A stretch of DNA of 27,758 nucleotides from Isotricha intestinalis (lineage: Eukaryota; Ciliophora; Litostomatea; Vestibuliferida; Isotrichidae), in the NCBI GenBank assembly GCA_023807065.1, contig JAJJLU010003842.1:1-27758 (forward strand). The letters are read 5' to 3'. Under the pieces are notes generated by a model. The model had not been told where the DNA came from. It saw nothing but the letters and a program-made list of their open reading frames with translations, and made no database searches. The position numbers and the translations under genes were made by a program. Positions 18,184 to 27,532 of the stretch are shown one piece after another. Position 1 is the stretch's first letter; each line of letters starts with the position of its first letter.

Positions 18184-19161
18184 TTAATTTGATTTCTTCT
18201 CTTTGTAAGCTATTACTTTTCTTTTTAGGTTTTCTTTTTCTTTGTCTATTATTGAAAAATTATATTGTGATGTTATTATAAATTGGTCATTTATATTTAT
18301 TTTATTTAAAGTATTTGGAAAAGATTTTAAAGTTGAGTAACTTCTGATTTTTCTGTCATTTGTAATATAAGCAAAGTTATGTGGGATCTTCAAAATTCTT
18401 TTATATTCATGTGATGAATTTAATAATTTTTTTCCTATATTAATTCTATGAATTAAACTTTGAATTTTTCTGTTTTTTATTGTTGTTTTTTTATTAACCT
18501 TTATTTTAAATTTATATATATTTTTATATCTATATATATATCCACGAAACGTTTTTTGAATTAATATTATACAAGAAATTGTCCTCCACCATCTTTGTAT
18601 AAAAACTATTTTCTTTAAGTATTTTTTTTTATTTTCATTTTCAAAGTATTTTTCAAATTTTTTATTTGGTCTATTATTTAGACTTTTATATCTAATAATT
18701 TTTTTATTTGTAATATTTCTTTTTTTAAAAGAATAGTTATTGAAATTTTGTTGATTAATTGTTGTATTATTATTTTCTTTATTTCTTTCATCATTATTTA
18801 TAGAAATACTTTTATTTTCTCTTATTTTTTTCCCTTTATTTGTAGTATTTTTATAAAGAGAAAGAATAGTAAGATTTGTTTTCAAATTCATACTATATCT
18901 TAATTTACTTCTTGGAGATTGATTCAATAAAAGTGTTTTATTATTTCTACCTTTTATTATTGGCTTTATAATTGCTTGTTCATTTAATTTTAAACTTTGA
19001 GATATTACTTTATTATTATCAGATATTGGATTAAAAGTCTTTTTACTTTTAGATTTCTCTTTTTTTATTTTCATCAAGTTTGGAACTTTAAATATTTTTT
19101 CCAAATCCTTTTTAGATTCTTTGTTGTTTGTTGATAAAGATTGACTTCTCACATAATCCAT
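18184..19161 (-). CDS. Basic protein with tandem IQ motifs
   Basis: 325 residues, very rich in Lys, Asn and Arg. Residues 1-175 have no recognisable domain and look disordered, with Ser/Lys clusters such as KSKSKK (36-41). Residues 184-214 contain two adjacent IQ-type motifs: IVFIQRWWRTISCI (185-198) and LIQKTFRGYIYRYK (200-213), the second close to the consensus IQxxxRGxxxR. IQ motifs bind calmodulin or centrin-type light chains, so the protein is a candidate partner for an EF-hand protein such as the one at 1960; that pairing is inference. A Trp-Trp pair in the first motif is unusual. No catalytic domain is visible. It is divergent from the CAMTA-like gene across a 395-base spacer. Confidence 0.65.
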   Translation of the reverse strand: MDYVRSQSLSTNNKESKKDLEKIFKVPNLMKIKKEKSKSKKTFNPISDNNKVISQSLKLNEQAIIKPIIKGRNNKTLLLNQSPRSKLRYSMNLKTNLTILSLYKNTTNKGKKIRENKSISINNDERNKENNNTTINQQNFNNYSFKKRNITNKKIIRYKSLNNRPNKKFEKYFENENKKKYLKKIVFIQRWWRTISCIILIQKTFRGYIYRYKNIYKFKIKVNKKTTIKNRKIQSLIHRINIGKKLLNSSHEYKRILKIPHNFAYITNDRKIRSYSTLKSFPNTLNKININDQFIITSQYNFSIIDKEKENLKRKVIAYKEKKSN

Positions 19162-19556
19162 CTATTATAAATTATTTACATAAAATTACACTTTTTAAAA
19201 TTGGAGTTTGAAAATTTATTTTTGATTTATTTTTCCATCCATAATACATTTTAAATTTATTTTTTAAAATTTAAATGATGGAAATTTTAAATAAATTGAT
19301 TATTCTTATTTAAAAAAAACAGAAAAATTATTACAAATAATGGAGAAACAGTTTTCTATATTAGACAGTAAACAAAATTTAATACAAATATAATGAATAA
19401 TATCAATATTGTTACTTTTAAAATTTATTTTAGATATTAAATCTTACTTGTGAAATTGAAATTATAACAAAAAAATAATTTTAAAAATAAACATCATTAA
19501 ATATAAAAATAAATATAAATATATTTTTTACAAATTAAAAAGAATATTTAATTGAT
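19162..19556. promoter_or_regulatory. Divergent intergenic region between two IQ-motif genes
   Basis: This is one of the longer intergenic gaps in the window (395 bases). It separates the start of the IQ-motif gene (-) from the start of the CAMTA-like gene (+) and so should contain both promoters. A short open frame with an A-rich start context lies at 19340-19393 on the + strand (17 codons then TAA); it could be an upstream open frame of the CAMTA-like transcript, or chance. No known promoter element is recognised. Confidence 0.4.
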
Positions 19557-21413
19557 ATGGAATATAAAGTTATTTTTAATTCATCTTTTTTCAAAATGTT
19601 AAGTAATAAATGGTTAAACTCAAAAGATATATATTTATTATTAGAAAGTATATATGAATTAGAAAAAAACAAAGACATTAAAATTTGTAAGGAACCTTTA
19701 TTGAATGAAAATTCTTTTCAACCTGAAAATGGTATATATTTTGTTACAAATTATTCAAATTTAAATTATTTTCTTTCTAAATCTTTACCTTATAAAAAAA
19801 CATCATATTATGATATGAAAATTAATGGAAAAAATAAGATAAAATGCTGTTATTCTTCTTCAGATAATTATCATAGAAGAATTTATTATTTATTAAAAAA
19901 TCCTAAATATGCTTTTATACATTATAGATACATTAAAAAAGAAATTAAACCAAATATTATTCCATCTATAAATATTAATTTAGAAACTCCAATAAAAATA
20001 AAAGATTTTAATCCTGAAAATATTTTAGAAGGAAATGATAAAGGAAGATTATTTATTGTTATTGAAACTTTATTAACATATAATGATTTATTAATTATGA
20101 ATTCAATTTTAAGTGTTGGTTTTGGAAATAAATTTGTTTCATGCCAACCTCTTTCAAATAATCTTTTATCTTGTGATATTCCTCCTCAAAATGAAAAAGA
20201 AATTATTATTAATATTTATTTAAGAACCAAAACTGAAACTTTAAAAAAAATTTCATTTTATGATAAAAATAATAAAAAATGCTTTAAATATATTAAAAAT
20301 AATATTAATCATTTAAATAAAGAAAATAATATATATCAAATAAAAGAAAATTACAAAATATTTTCCTTTTCACAACAGGAAATTATTCATTATATTATTG
20401 AAATTTTAGATTATTTAATTACTCATATTAATTTTCTTGAAGACAAAAAAGAAGAAAATTTAAATTTAACATTTTTAAGACAGAATAATTATATTAATTT
20501 CAATGAAGAAAATATGAATAAAATATTAGAAGAAATATCACTAAAATTAAATAAATATAATAAAATGTATTTAATTGATTATTTAGATAATGAAGGATAT
20601 AATATATTACATTATATATGTGCTTTAAATTATGAAAGTTCATTAACTTTATTAAATAGTTATAAATTTGATGTAAATAATAAATCAAAAGATAATTTAA
20701 CTGCATATGAAATTTGTGCAGGAAAAAGAAATTTAAATTGTTTAATAAAATTAATAGATATTATTGATGATTTAGATGAAAAAGAAGAAAAAAATTTATA
20801 TGATTTTGATGTATTAAAATCTGCTTTAAATATTAGTTTAGATAAGAGAACAATAGATTTAAATGATATTCAAATTTTAGATACTTTAATTAAACAAATT
20901 AAAATTAAATATACTGTTGATTCAACAAGTGGAAAAATTATTAATTCTCTTCAAAAAAAAGAATATGATTTAGAAGAAGATAACGATTCTATTTATCAAA
21001 GAAAAAAAGAAAATATTAGATTTTTACAAAGATTTGTTAGAAATTGGTTAAGAAGAAATAAATATAAAAGTCTTAAAAAAGCAGCTGATAAATTAATTAG
21101 GAAATTTAAAAATTATCATGGAAGATTAACATTTTTAAAAAAGAGAGAATCCACTATTTATATTCAAAAATTAGTTAGAAAATGGTTAGGAAGAAAACAT
21201 ACTAAAAAAACTCCAAAATTTACTACAAAAATTCAAATAAATAATTCTAATAATAATAATAATAGTAATAATATTAATATTAATTATGATATTAATACTC
21301 ACAATCTGATTAATAAAAATAGTATTAGTATAGATGATCTTAATGATAATATTAGTTATGATTCTAAAAGTACAAACAATGTATTTAAAATGAATTTAGA
21401 TGTTCTTGATTAA
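19557..21413 (+). CDS. CAMTA-like protein: CG-1, TIG/IPT, ankyrin and IQ regions
   Basis: 618 residues with the domain order of calmodulin-binding transcription activators. Region 1 (about 15-127) matches the CG-1 DNA-binding domain: KWLNSKDI (18-25) for the RWL..EI start, PENGIYFVTN (56-65), CCYSSSDNYHRRIYYLL (97-113) for the YAH...FRRCYWLL segment, and FIHYRYI (120-126) for LVHYR. It lacks a clear DGHxW segment. Region 2 (about 160-225) looks like a TIG/IPT fold with VSCQPLS and LLSCDIPP. Region 3 (about 340-400) is one or two ankyrin repeats (DNEGYNILHYIC). Region 4 (about 487-550) has several IQ motifs (FLQRFVRNWLRRNKYKSL, IYIQKLVRKWLGRK). The tail is Asn-rich. Plant and animal CAMTAs are calcium/calmodulin-responsive nuclear transcription factors; the same role here is inferred. 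It is shorter than the usual 900-1200 residues. Confidence 0.75.
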   Translation: MEYKVIFNSSFFKMLSNKWLNSKDIYLLLESIYELEKNKDIKICKEPLLNENSFQPENGIYFVTNYSNLNYFLSKSLPYKKTSYYDMKINGKNKIKCCYSSSDNYHRRIYYLLKNPKYAFIHYRYIKKEIKPNIIPSININLETPIKIKDFNPENILEGNDKGRLFIVIETLLTYNDLLIMNSILSVGFGNKFVSCQPLSNNLLSCDIPPQNEKEIIINIYLRTKTETLKKISFYDKNNKKCFKYIKNNINHLNKENNIYQIKENYKIFSFSQQEIIHYIIEILDYLITHINFLEDKKEENLNLTFLRQNNYINFNEENMNKILEEISLKLNKYNKMYLIDYLDNEGYNILHYICALNYESSLTLLNSYKFDVNNKSKDNLTAYEICAGKRNLNCLIKLIDIIDDLDEKEEKNLYDFDVLKSALNISLDKRTIDLNDIQILDTLIKQIKIKYTVDSTSGKIINSLQKKEYDLEEDNDSIYQRKKENIRFLQRFVRNWLRRNKYKSLKKAADKLIRKFKNYHGRLTFLKKRESTIYIQKLVRKWLGRKHTKKTPKFTTKIQINNSNNNNNSNNININYDINTHNLINKNSISIDDLNDNISYDSKSTNNVFKMNLDVLD

Positions 21414-21696
21414 AGTAATCTCAAATTAATTTTTGACTTATTTAAATTAAACCAATAAATTGTGGTTTAAATTAATTTGAATCATCATAAATATAAATTT
21501 AAATAAAAATCAACTTATTAATTTAAATTCTATTTATTTTATATTTAATTTCCAGCTATAATATGTATATTTTTTTTTTGATAAATATTAATTATATTCC
21601 TTTATTATATGAAGTTTATATTAAATTAATCATTTAAATTACAAATTTAAATATATAAAATTAAATTTTTTATTTAAAATATATTATTACATAGAA
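21414..21696. other. Spacer after the CAMTA-like gene, with a hairpin
   Basis: This 283-base A/T spacer lies between two plus-strand genes. Beyond the inverted repeat at 21422-21479, listed separately, I see no gene or element. Confidence 0.35.
21422..21479 (+). repeat. Bulged inverted repeat just after the CAMTA-like stop
   Basis: The right arm is continuous (21463-21479, 17 bases). Its halves pair with two left segments: 21447-21454 (TTAAACCA) pairs with 21463-21470 (TGGTTTAA) around an 8-base loop, and 21422-21430 (CAAATTAAT) pairs with 21471-21479 (ATTAATTTG), leaving a 16-base bulge on the left. It starts 9 bases after the stop codon, so a 3-prime untranslated or RNA 3-end-processing role is possible. 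AT-rich sequence makes chance pairing common. Confidence 0.45.
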
Positions 21697-24600
21697 ATGT
21701 ATTCTAATAGTATAAATTGTCCATCAAATGAAGAAATTTTAATTCATTCATTAGTTGATGATATATATAAAGCAGAATCTAAAATTAATGAAATAAATCA
21801 AAACCAAAATGAATATAATGAGAATAATCCCCAGCAAAAAGAAATAAAAAAATTAGAAGGGAAAAAAGAAAAATTACAAAAAAGTTTGACTGACATTTCT
21901 TCTTCTTTGCTAATTTACTTATCAAATAATGATACTCAAATAAAAGTAAAGCAAACAACAATTAATGATTTAAATGTCCAAATTAATCAATTAAAAAATA
22001 AATTATCTAAATTTAATCCTATAAATTTTCAATCTTTAATTTTATCAAAATATATTCTTTCAAATAATTTAAATGAATTCTTAACTAAAGAACAAATAAA
22101 TGAAATTATAATTGATTCAAAAAAAAGTAAAACTCATGAAAGCAATATTTTAAAATATAAAAAAGATATTGAAAATCAAGAAATGATAAAAAAAAATATT
22201 TTATCTAATATTAAGGAATTGAAAGAAAAAGAAAACCAAATAAAAGAATTACTGAAAATGACAAGAGAAGAAAAATTAACTTTAAAAGAAGAAATAATAA
22301 ATTTAATTTCTCAAAAAGAATCACTTGAAGAAATTTTAAAATTTAAAAAATTAAATATGAGATTAATTTACGATAATATAAATAATAATGAAAATAATAT
22401 TAATAATAAAATAGAATTATTTTCATATGAATTAGTAAATTTAGATGTAAATAAAGCAAGTAATAAATTAGCAGAAGATATAATAGAAATAATAGAAACA
22501 AATAATAATAAAGAAAATAATAATTTAATTAATAGTAATGGAATAAATAAGGATTTAGATTTAATAAATAATAATATTCAAATATCAGTAAGTAATACTT
22601 ATTTATATAATATTATAAAAGGAGAATTGGATAATTATTATAATATGATTAAAGTTAAAAAAAATATTTCTCCAAATCTTCAAGTTCAAGAATTGATTAA
22701 TTCATTATCTAATTCAATAATTAATTATTTTGTTTCAAATATCACTTCTTATAATTATAATAAATTTTCCAGTAATAATATTAAAGAGTATTTAAAATAT
22801 TTTTTCAAATCACTTAATTATGACGGAGTAATTGAAAATAAATTAACTTTTATTAATAAAGATTATAAATTTATTAAAAAAGAAAGGCATAAAACTTTAG
22901 AAAATTTATTTTTGGAAATTACAAAATTTAAAAATAAATTAGAAGATATGGATGATAGAATATTAGATATTAATTCACAAATTGAATTATTTGAAAAAGA
23001 AAATGATATAGATGAAAAAATATTAAAACCAAATTTAACTGAAAATGAATTATTATATATTGAAATAAGTACAAAAGGAAATTCTTTTATGAATGAAAAA
23101 AATGAATTATTAAATGAAATTATAAATATAGAAAATGATAGTAAAAAAGTGAAATTAGAATCAGAGCAAAAAACAAATGAAACGAAAAAAAATGTAGAAA
23201 AAATAAATGAAAAAATAAAAGAATTAAAAAATGAAATTGAAGTAGAAAAATTAAGAGCAAATCAAGAAATAATAACTTTAAGAAAATTAATAGCTGATAA
23301 ATTTAATATAATAAAAACCCAATTACAAATATATAAAAGTAAATATGGTTCAAATTTAACAATATATAATAGATTAGTTGACAGTATAAATTTAACAATA
23401 AAAAGTACATATAAACCTTTATTTGGTTTTGAAAGGAAAAATAATTCTTATATAGAATCAAAATCTATGCAAGATTATAATATTTTGTATTCTCCAAGAT
23501 TAAGAAATTTTAATCAAATAAATCCTCAATTTAACTCTTTTATTAGTGATAATATAGTTACTTTAAAAGGAAATAATGACATAAATGAATCTAATTTAAA
23601 TTATAATAATAATCAAAGTAATTATAGTATTAATGAATATCAAAAAGTCCAAATATCAAATAATTATAATAATAATAATATTAAATTAAAAAATAAAACT
23701 CCTTTATCTAGAAGTTCACATAATATTTTTGTAAATAATCCAAATTATGAAAATTCAATAGATAAAAGTCATAACGAAACAAAATATTCAATAAATAGAA
23801 TAAATTTAAGTATAGATAAAACAAACCCAAATAATATATCATCAAATAGACAAAGACATAAAAAAGAAATTCAACTCAATATTCCACTTTTAGATTATAC
23901 ATATAACAACAATTTACACAATAATAAAATCAATAATAATATAATATATAATAATTTAAATCAAAGTAAATATCAAGATTTAAATATAAGTAAAAATAAT
24001 AATAAGACATTTAAAAAAATAAATTATATAAATGAGAAAAATATACATCATAATAAAACAAATAGTGCATATAATCCATCAACAATATATAATTTAAATC
24101 ATGAAAATAATAAAATATGGTTAGAAGAAAGAGAAAAATTAGGTAAAGTTATTAGAAATTTAAAAGAAAAAATATCTAAAACTGAAAAAATAACACATAT
24201 AAATAATTCTTTGATGAATAAATTAAGTCCTTTAACTCAAATAACTTTTTGTTATTATAGATTAATAAAAGAACCTTATCATAAATTTAATCCTCTTTCA
24301 AACATTTCTTCAAATAATATAAATTTAGAACCCTATAATTTTATTAAATCAACTATAAGTTTAAATAAAAGATTAAATAATATCAAAATTGTTCCTGCAA
24401 CTCAATTAGATTATATTGAAATTAAAATTGAAAACATTGAAAATACTATTGTTACTTCTATGATTAAAACTATTATTGAAATACATAGAAGTTATAGAAG
24501 ATTTAAAATTAATTATAAAAATGGAAAATTAGAAGATTTTATTGAAAAAGAATTTGCAAAATATGAAAAATTATCTAAAAGTGATATATCTAAATGTGCT

Positions 24601-24774
24601 TTAAATAAAAACTTTAATTTTTCTATATTAATGAATAATAATCAAAGAATTGAAATTTTACTTTGTTCTTATGAAGATTTTAAAATGTGGATCAATGGGG
24701 TTGCTTTTATTATTAAAAATAAAAATCAAATTTTAAAAAATATCAGAAATAAAGATGAATTAATTGAAAAATAA
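21697..24774 (+). CDS. Large coiled-coil protein with C-terminal PH-like domain
   Basis: 1025 residues. Residues about 20-120, 150-220 and 390-560 are strong coiled coils rich in Lys, Glu, Ile, Leu and Asn. Between them is a helical region (about 300-390). A long Asn/Ser/Tyr-rich linker follows (about 600-800), with a further short coiled coil near 805-835. The C-terminal part (about 845-1015) looks like a PH-type domain: beta-like segments such as LDYIEIKIENI, then RIEILLCSYEDFKMWINGVAFI, whose Trp-containing helix matches the closing PH helix. The protein is probably a cytoskeletal or membrane-cortex scaffold; that is inference from architecture. No motor or catalytic motif is seen. A second PH-like protein with a similar closing helix is encoded at 649-1683. 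Confidence 0.65.
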   Translation: MYSNSINCPSNEEILIHSLVDDIYKAESKINEINQNQNEYNENNPQQKEIKKLEGKKEKLQKSLTDISSSLLIYLSNNDTQIKVKQTTINDLNVQINQLKNKLSKFNPINFQSLILSKYILSNNLNEFLTKEQINEIIIDSKKSKTHESNILKYKKDIENQEMIKKNILSNIKELKEKENQIKELLKMTREEKLTLKEEIINLISQKESLEEILKFKKLNMRLIYDNINNNENNINNKIELFSYELVNLDVNKASNKLAEDIIEIIETNNNKENNNLINSNGINKDLDLINNNIQISVSNTYLYNIIKGELDNYYNMIKVKKNISPNLQVQELINSLSNSIINYFVSNITSYNYNKFSSNNIKEYLKYFFKSLNYDGVIENKLTFINKDYKFIKKERHKTLENLFLEITKFKNKLEDMDDRILDINSQIELFEKENDIDEKILKPNLTENELLYIEISTKGNSFMNEKNELLNEIINIENDSKKVKLESEQKTNETKKNVEKINEKIKELKNEIEVEKLRANQEIITLRKLIADKFNIIKTQLQIYKSKYGSNLTIYNRLVDSINLTIKSTYKPLFGFERKNNSYIESKSMQDYNILYSPRLRNFNQINPQFNSFISDNIVTLKGNNDINESNLNYNNNQSNYSINEYQKVQISNNYNNNNIKLKNKTPLSRSSHNIFVNNPNYENSIDKSHNETKYSINRINLSIDKTNPNNISSNRQRHKKEIQLNIPLLDYTYNNNLHNNKINNNIIYNNLNQSKYQDLNISKNNNKTFKKINYINEKNIHHNKTNSAYNPSTIYNLNHENNKIWLEEREKLGKVIRNLKEKISKTEKITHINNSLMNKLSPLTQITFCYYRLIKEPYHKFNPLSNISSNNINLEPYNFIKSTISLNKRLNNIKIVPATQLDYIEIKIENIENTIVTSMIKTIIEIHRSYRRFKINYKNGKLEDFIEKEFAKYEKLSKSDISKCALNKNFNFSILMNNNQRIEILLCSYEDFKMWINGVAFIIKNKNQILKNIRNKDELIEK

Positions 24775-24907
24775 TTTACTTTTTTAATATAATCTTATTA
24801 TTATATAAATGTAATTTTTATATTGTAAAAAATCATTGATTTGAAAAAACAATTTTAAAATTATTTTTTTAATTGTTATTTAATCAAAATATAATTTAAA
24901 AAAAATA

Positions 24908-25597
24908 ATGAAAAAAATCTTATTTTTGACTTTGTTAACTTTATCTTTCACATATAATCTTCGTTTTACTGAAGAAAGTCAATCAACAATATTTAAAAAT
25001 TGGTTTGATTATCTTTTAAAATATTATAATAAACAATTGATTAAAGATTTATCTAAATTATTGAATGTAAAAGAATTTATAGATAAGCATTATTCACCAG
25101 TTTTAAATTTCTATAACTTAAGAATAGATTTATTTAGTGTTCTTCGATTATTTATAAACTCTTTTAAACTTTATAAAGAAGATGCACAAATAATAAAGGA
25201 AATCACTAAAGAATTAGAACGTATAGAAAAAGATTCATGGTATAGTTTAGTTATTATATATAATCCAAATAATTCTTTAGAGCATACAAAAAATAATGTT
25301 TTGAAAGGAATTGTTCTTTTTGCTCATAAAAATAAAAATGGAAAAAGTAATTATTTTGTTGTTGAATTTTCTGAAGAAATTAAATTTTTCCCTAATGTTT
25401 TTGCATATGTTTCGGAAAAATATATTAATGATTCAGGTACAGTAGTTATAAAAAAATTTAAGAAAGGAATTCCTAGCAAACCTAAAAATGTACAAGATTC
25501 TGATATTCATAATATTATTTTATTATATTATATTCTTGGGGTCAAATCACTTTGTAGAAAGTTCAATGTTAATCCTTCTTTACCTGACTTTAAATAA
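24908..25597 (+). CDS. Small secreted protein of unknown family
   Basis: 229 residues. The N-terminus MKKILFLTLLTLSFTYN is a textbook signal peptide with cleavage expected around residue 15-19. The mature part contains a helical stretch (about 25-100) and a region with alternating beta-type segments (about 105-175), including KGIVLFAHK and YFVVEFSEE. A final hydrophobic helix, IILLYYILGV, lies near 203-212. There is only one Cys (near 217), so it is not a disulfide-rich protein. I recognise no family or catalytic motif. It could be a secreted or granule protein. It converges on the membrane protein at 25747 and shows no link to it. Confidence 0.55.
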   Translation: MKKILFLTLLTLSFTYNLRFTEESQSTIFKNWFDYLLKYYNKQLIKDLSKLLNVKEFIDKHYSPVLNFYNLRIDLFSVLRLFINSFKLYKEDAQIIKEITKELERIEKDSWYSLVIIYNPNNSLEHTKNNVLKGIVLFAHKNKNGKSNYFVVEFSEEIKFFPNVFAYVSEKYINDSGTVVIKKFKKGIPSKPKNVQDSDIHNIILLYYILGVKSLCRKFNVNPSLPDFK

Positions 25598-25746
25598 TGA
25601 ATTAATTATGTTCAAAACAAAAATTTTTTAAATCACATTTTTTAAATATACTCCTAATCCTTTTTATATAACTCAATTCATGTATAAAATATTTAAATAA
25701 AAATTGAAATTAAATATTAAATGAAAAAAAATTATAATATAAAAAT
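25598..25746. other. Convergent spacer
   Basis: This 149-base A/T spacer between two 3-prime ends shows no gene or strong structure. Confidence 0.3.
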
Positions 25747-27231
25747 TCATTCACTAATTAGTTGAAAATATTTTGAATTTTTATTCCTTTGTGATTTTGG
25801 TGTAATAATCCTTGTATCAGTTTCAATATTTTTATTATAATTATTATAATTATTATTAATTTCTCTAATAGATTTCCCAACATTATTATTCTTAGTTTGT
25901 TCAAGTAGCATATGCTTATCAATATAATCTAAATGTAAAAGATAATTATCTAAACCTAAAATTTCACATAACATCATTCTTTTTTGTTTAGCTTCCTTAT
26001 TTAAATAAAAACATTTACAAAACCTATTTCCAAACCAAATTCTATAAGAAGTATATCTATTTGAAGGATAATTTATTCTTGTTTTAGGAGGAATATTAAA
26101 ATTAAATGATATTTTATTATTTGGTTGAATTATATGATTATTAGAATTATTATAATAATCATTTTTACTAATTGAAAAAGAAGATTCTATAATTGCTCTT
26201 TTTTCATCTAAATATTTATTTTTTCTAGTAACAACTAATCTATATAAAGATCTTTCATAAAAATAACTTGACCAAAATTTACATGACATTTTCATTAAAG
26301 TAATAATTTTCATAATACCTCCTAAAGTTGCCAACCAATCCATTAATTTATATTTATAAATTTTAATATGAGTTAATTGTTCACTATTTTGATTTTCTAA
26401 ATGAATTTCAAGAGAATAACCTTCTGTACTTTTTCTTTTTATTTGTTCAAAATTTTTAAATACTATATATGCTTCATATTTTATAGTTTTGTAATATATA
26501 TTTGAATTATCTTCTAATATTATAAATTTTGTAGATGTTAAATATGAATTTATTATATTTTCATTTACTACAAAAGATAATTCATCTGTATGTTCTGTTT
26601 TTTGTAAATTTCCTTTTGTATCTATTGAATATATTGGAGAATAAAATGATATAGTAAAAGTTTTTTTCGGGTAATTTTTATGGAAATAATTTTCATAATT
26701 ATCATTACAATTTTGCTTTTCTTCTTCACTATCCCAAATTGCAAAATCATATTTTCTTAACTCTGCACAAGACATAATTTTAAGAACTGAAAATTCTTTT
26801 TCTTTAAAAATATCATTTATAGGAATTTTAAATGAGAATGAATATTGCATATTATTAATTTTATCAAATTTTGATATTATTAAATTATCTAATGAATCAT
26901 ATTCATTTTTTTCATAAAATGCAACTCTAAAATATTTTGAAAATTCATTTAATTGTGTATAATCTTCATTATTTTCAATTTTTAATTTACCTTTAATATC
27001 CCAATGTTCTAAATGGAAAAATTTTTTATTTATATAATATACAATATTTGAATTTATTTCTGGTCTTTGATAAATATAATTAATTAATGTTATTATTGTT
27101 ATTGACATCATAGATATAAAACTTGTTATTGAAAGTATTCCTCCAAAAATTGTTTTATGAACTGTACTTGTGTTAAAATAAAATGTTATTGGTTTTCCAT
27201 TTAAATCCCATCTTTTTAAAAAGTTAAGCAT
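25747..27231 (-). CDS. Ciliate-type two-pass membrane protein, paralogue of the gene at 2832
   Basis: 494 residues, ending in TGA. The N-terminal RWDLNGKPITFYF (7-19), then TIFGGILSI (27-35) inside the first membrane segment (about 28-53), is equivalent to the LDIYG...TICGVFFSL start of the gene at 2832. A large non-cytoplasmic domain follows (54-293). The second membrane segment is introduced by MDWLATLGGIMKII (297-310), equivalent to QDLIGFMGGIFDII of the paralogue. The cytoplasmic tail (321-494) contains KEAKQKRMM...LDNYLLHLDYIDKHMLLE, a pattern I associate with this family in ciliates. Sequence identity between the two is low outside these motifs. Function unknown; a surface or secretory-pathway location is inferred. 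It is divergent from the ABCC-type fragment. Confidence 0.7.
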   Translation of the reverse strand: MLNFLKRWDLNGKPITFYFNTSTVHKTIFGGILSITSFISMMSITIITLINYIYQRPEINSNIVYYINKKFFHLEHWDIKGKLKIENNEDYTQLNEFSKYFRVAFYEKNEYDSLDNLIISKFDKINNMQYSFSFKIPINDIFKEKEFSVLKIMSCAELRKYDFAIWDSEEEKQNCNDNYENYFHKNYPKKTFTISFYSPIYSIDTKGNLQKTEHTDELSFVVNENIINSYLTSTKFIILEDNSNIYYKTIKYEAYIVFKNFEQIKRKSTEGYSLEIHLENQNSEQLTHIKIYKYKLMDWLATLGGIMKIITLMKMSCKFWSSYFYERSLYRLVVTRKNKYLDEKRAIIESSFSISKNDYYNNSNNHIIQPNNKISFNFNIPPKTRINYPSNRYTSYRIWFGNRFCKCFYLNKEAKQKRMMLCEILGLDNYLLHLDYIDKHMLLEQTKNNNVGKSIREINNNYNNYNKNIETDTRIITPKSQRNKNSKYFQLISE

Positions 27232-27301
27232 TTTTTATATTTTTTTTTTATATAAATTCTTAATAATCAAAAATGAAGAAGTTTTAAATGAATTATTTTA
27301 T

Positions 27302-27532
27302 AATTTTAATATAAATTTATTTGATTTAAATGCAATATTAGATTATAAAATGAATGATTTTATCAAATTATCAATTGACTTAACATATAATATTTATTTA
27401 GAAAATAATATTGAAAATTTTGATAATTATAATGCTTCTATTACTTGTTTCATATTCAATTTATTTTTAAGTATTCAAAATTCAGGAATAATATATAAAA
27501 CTAATTTTTATGATTATTCTATAAGATATTAA
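27302..27532 (+). other. Open frame upstream of the ABCC-type fragment, possible broken N-terminal part
   Basis: An open frame runs to TAA at 27530-27532, with a possible Met at 27350. Its end, GIIYKTNFYDYSIRY, weakly resembles the IYRKAL helix that precedes the first cytoplasmic loop of ABCC transporters. The loop that should follow (about 35-40 residues) is missing before the next ABCC segment, which is in another frame. It may be a fragment of the same gene separated by a deletion or insertion, or unrelated noncoding sequence. I cannot decide. Confidence 0.3.

Noticed and set aside
19340..19393. A 17-codon open frame with A-rich start context in the divergent spacer
   Set aside because: Too short to support as a gene; kept only as a possible upstream open frame in the spacer entry.
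20500..20706. Open frame antisense to the CAMTA-like gene
   Set aside because: It lies opposite the ankyrin-repeat region; Tyr/Leu/Ile-rich from composition only.
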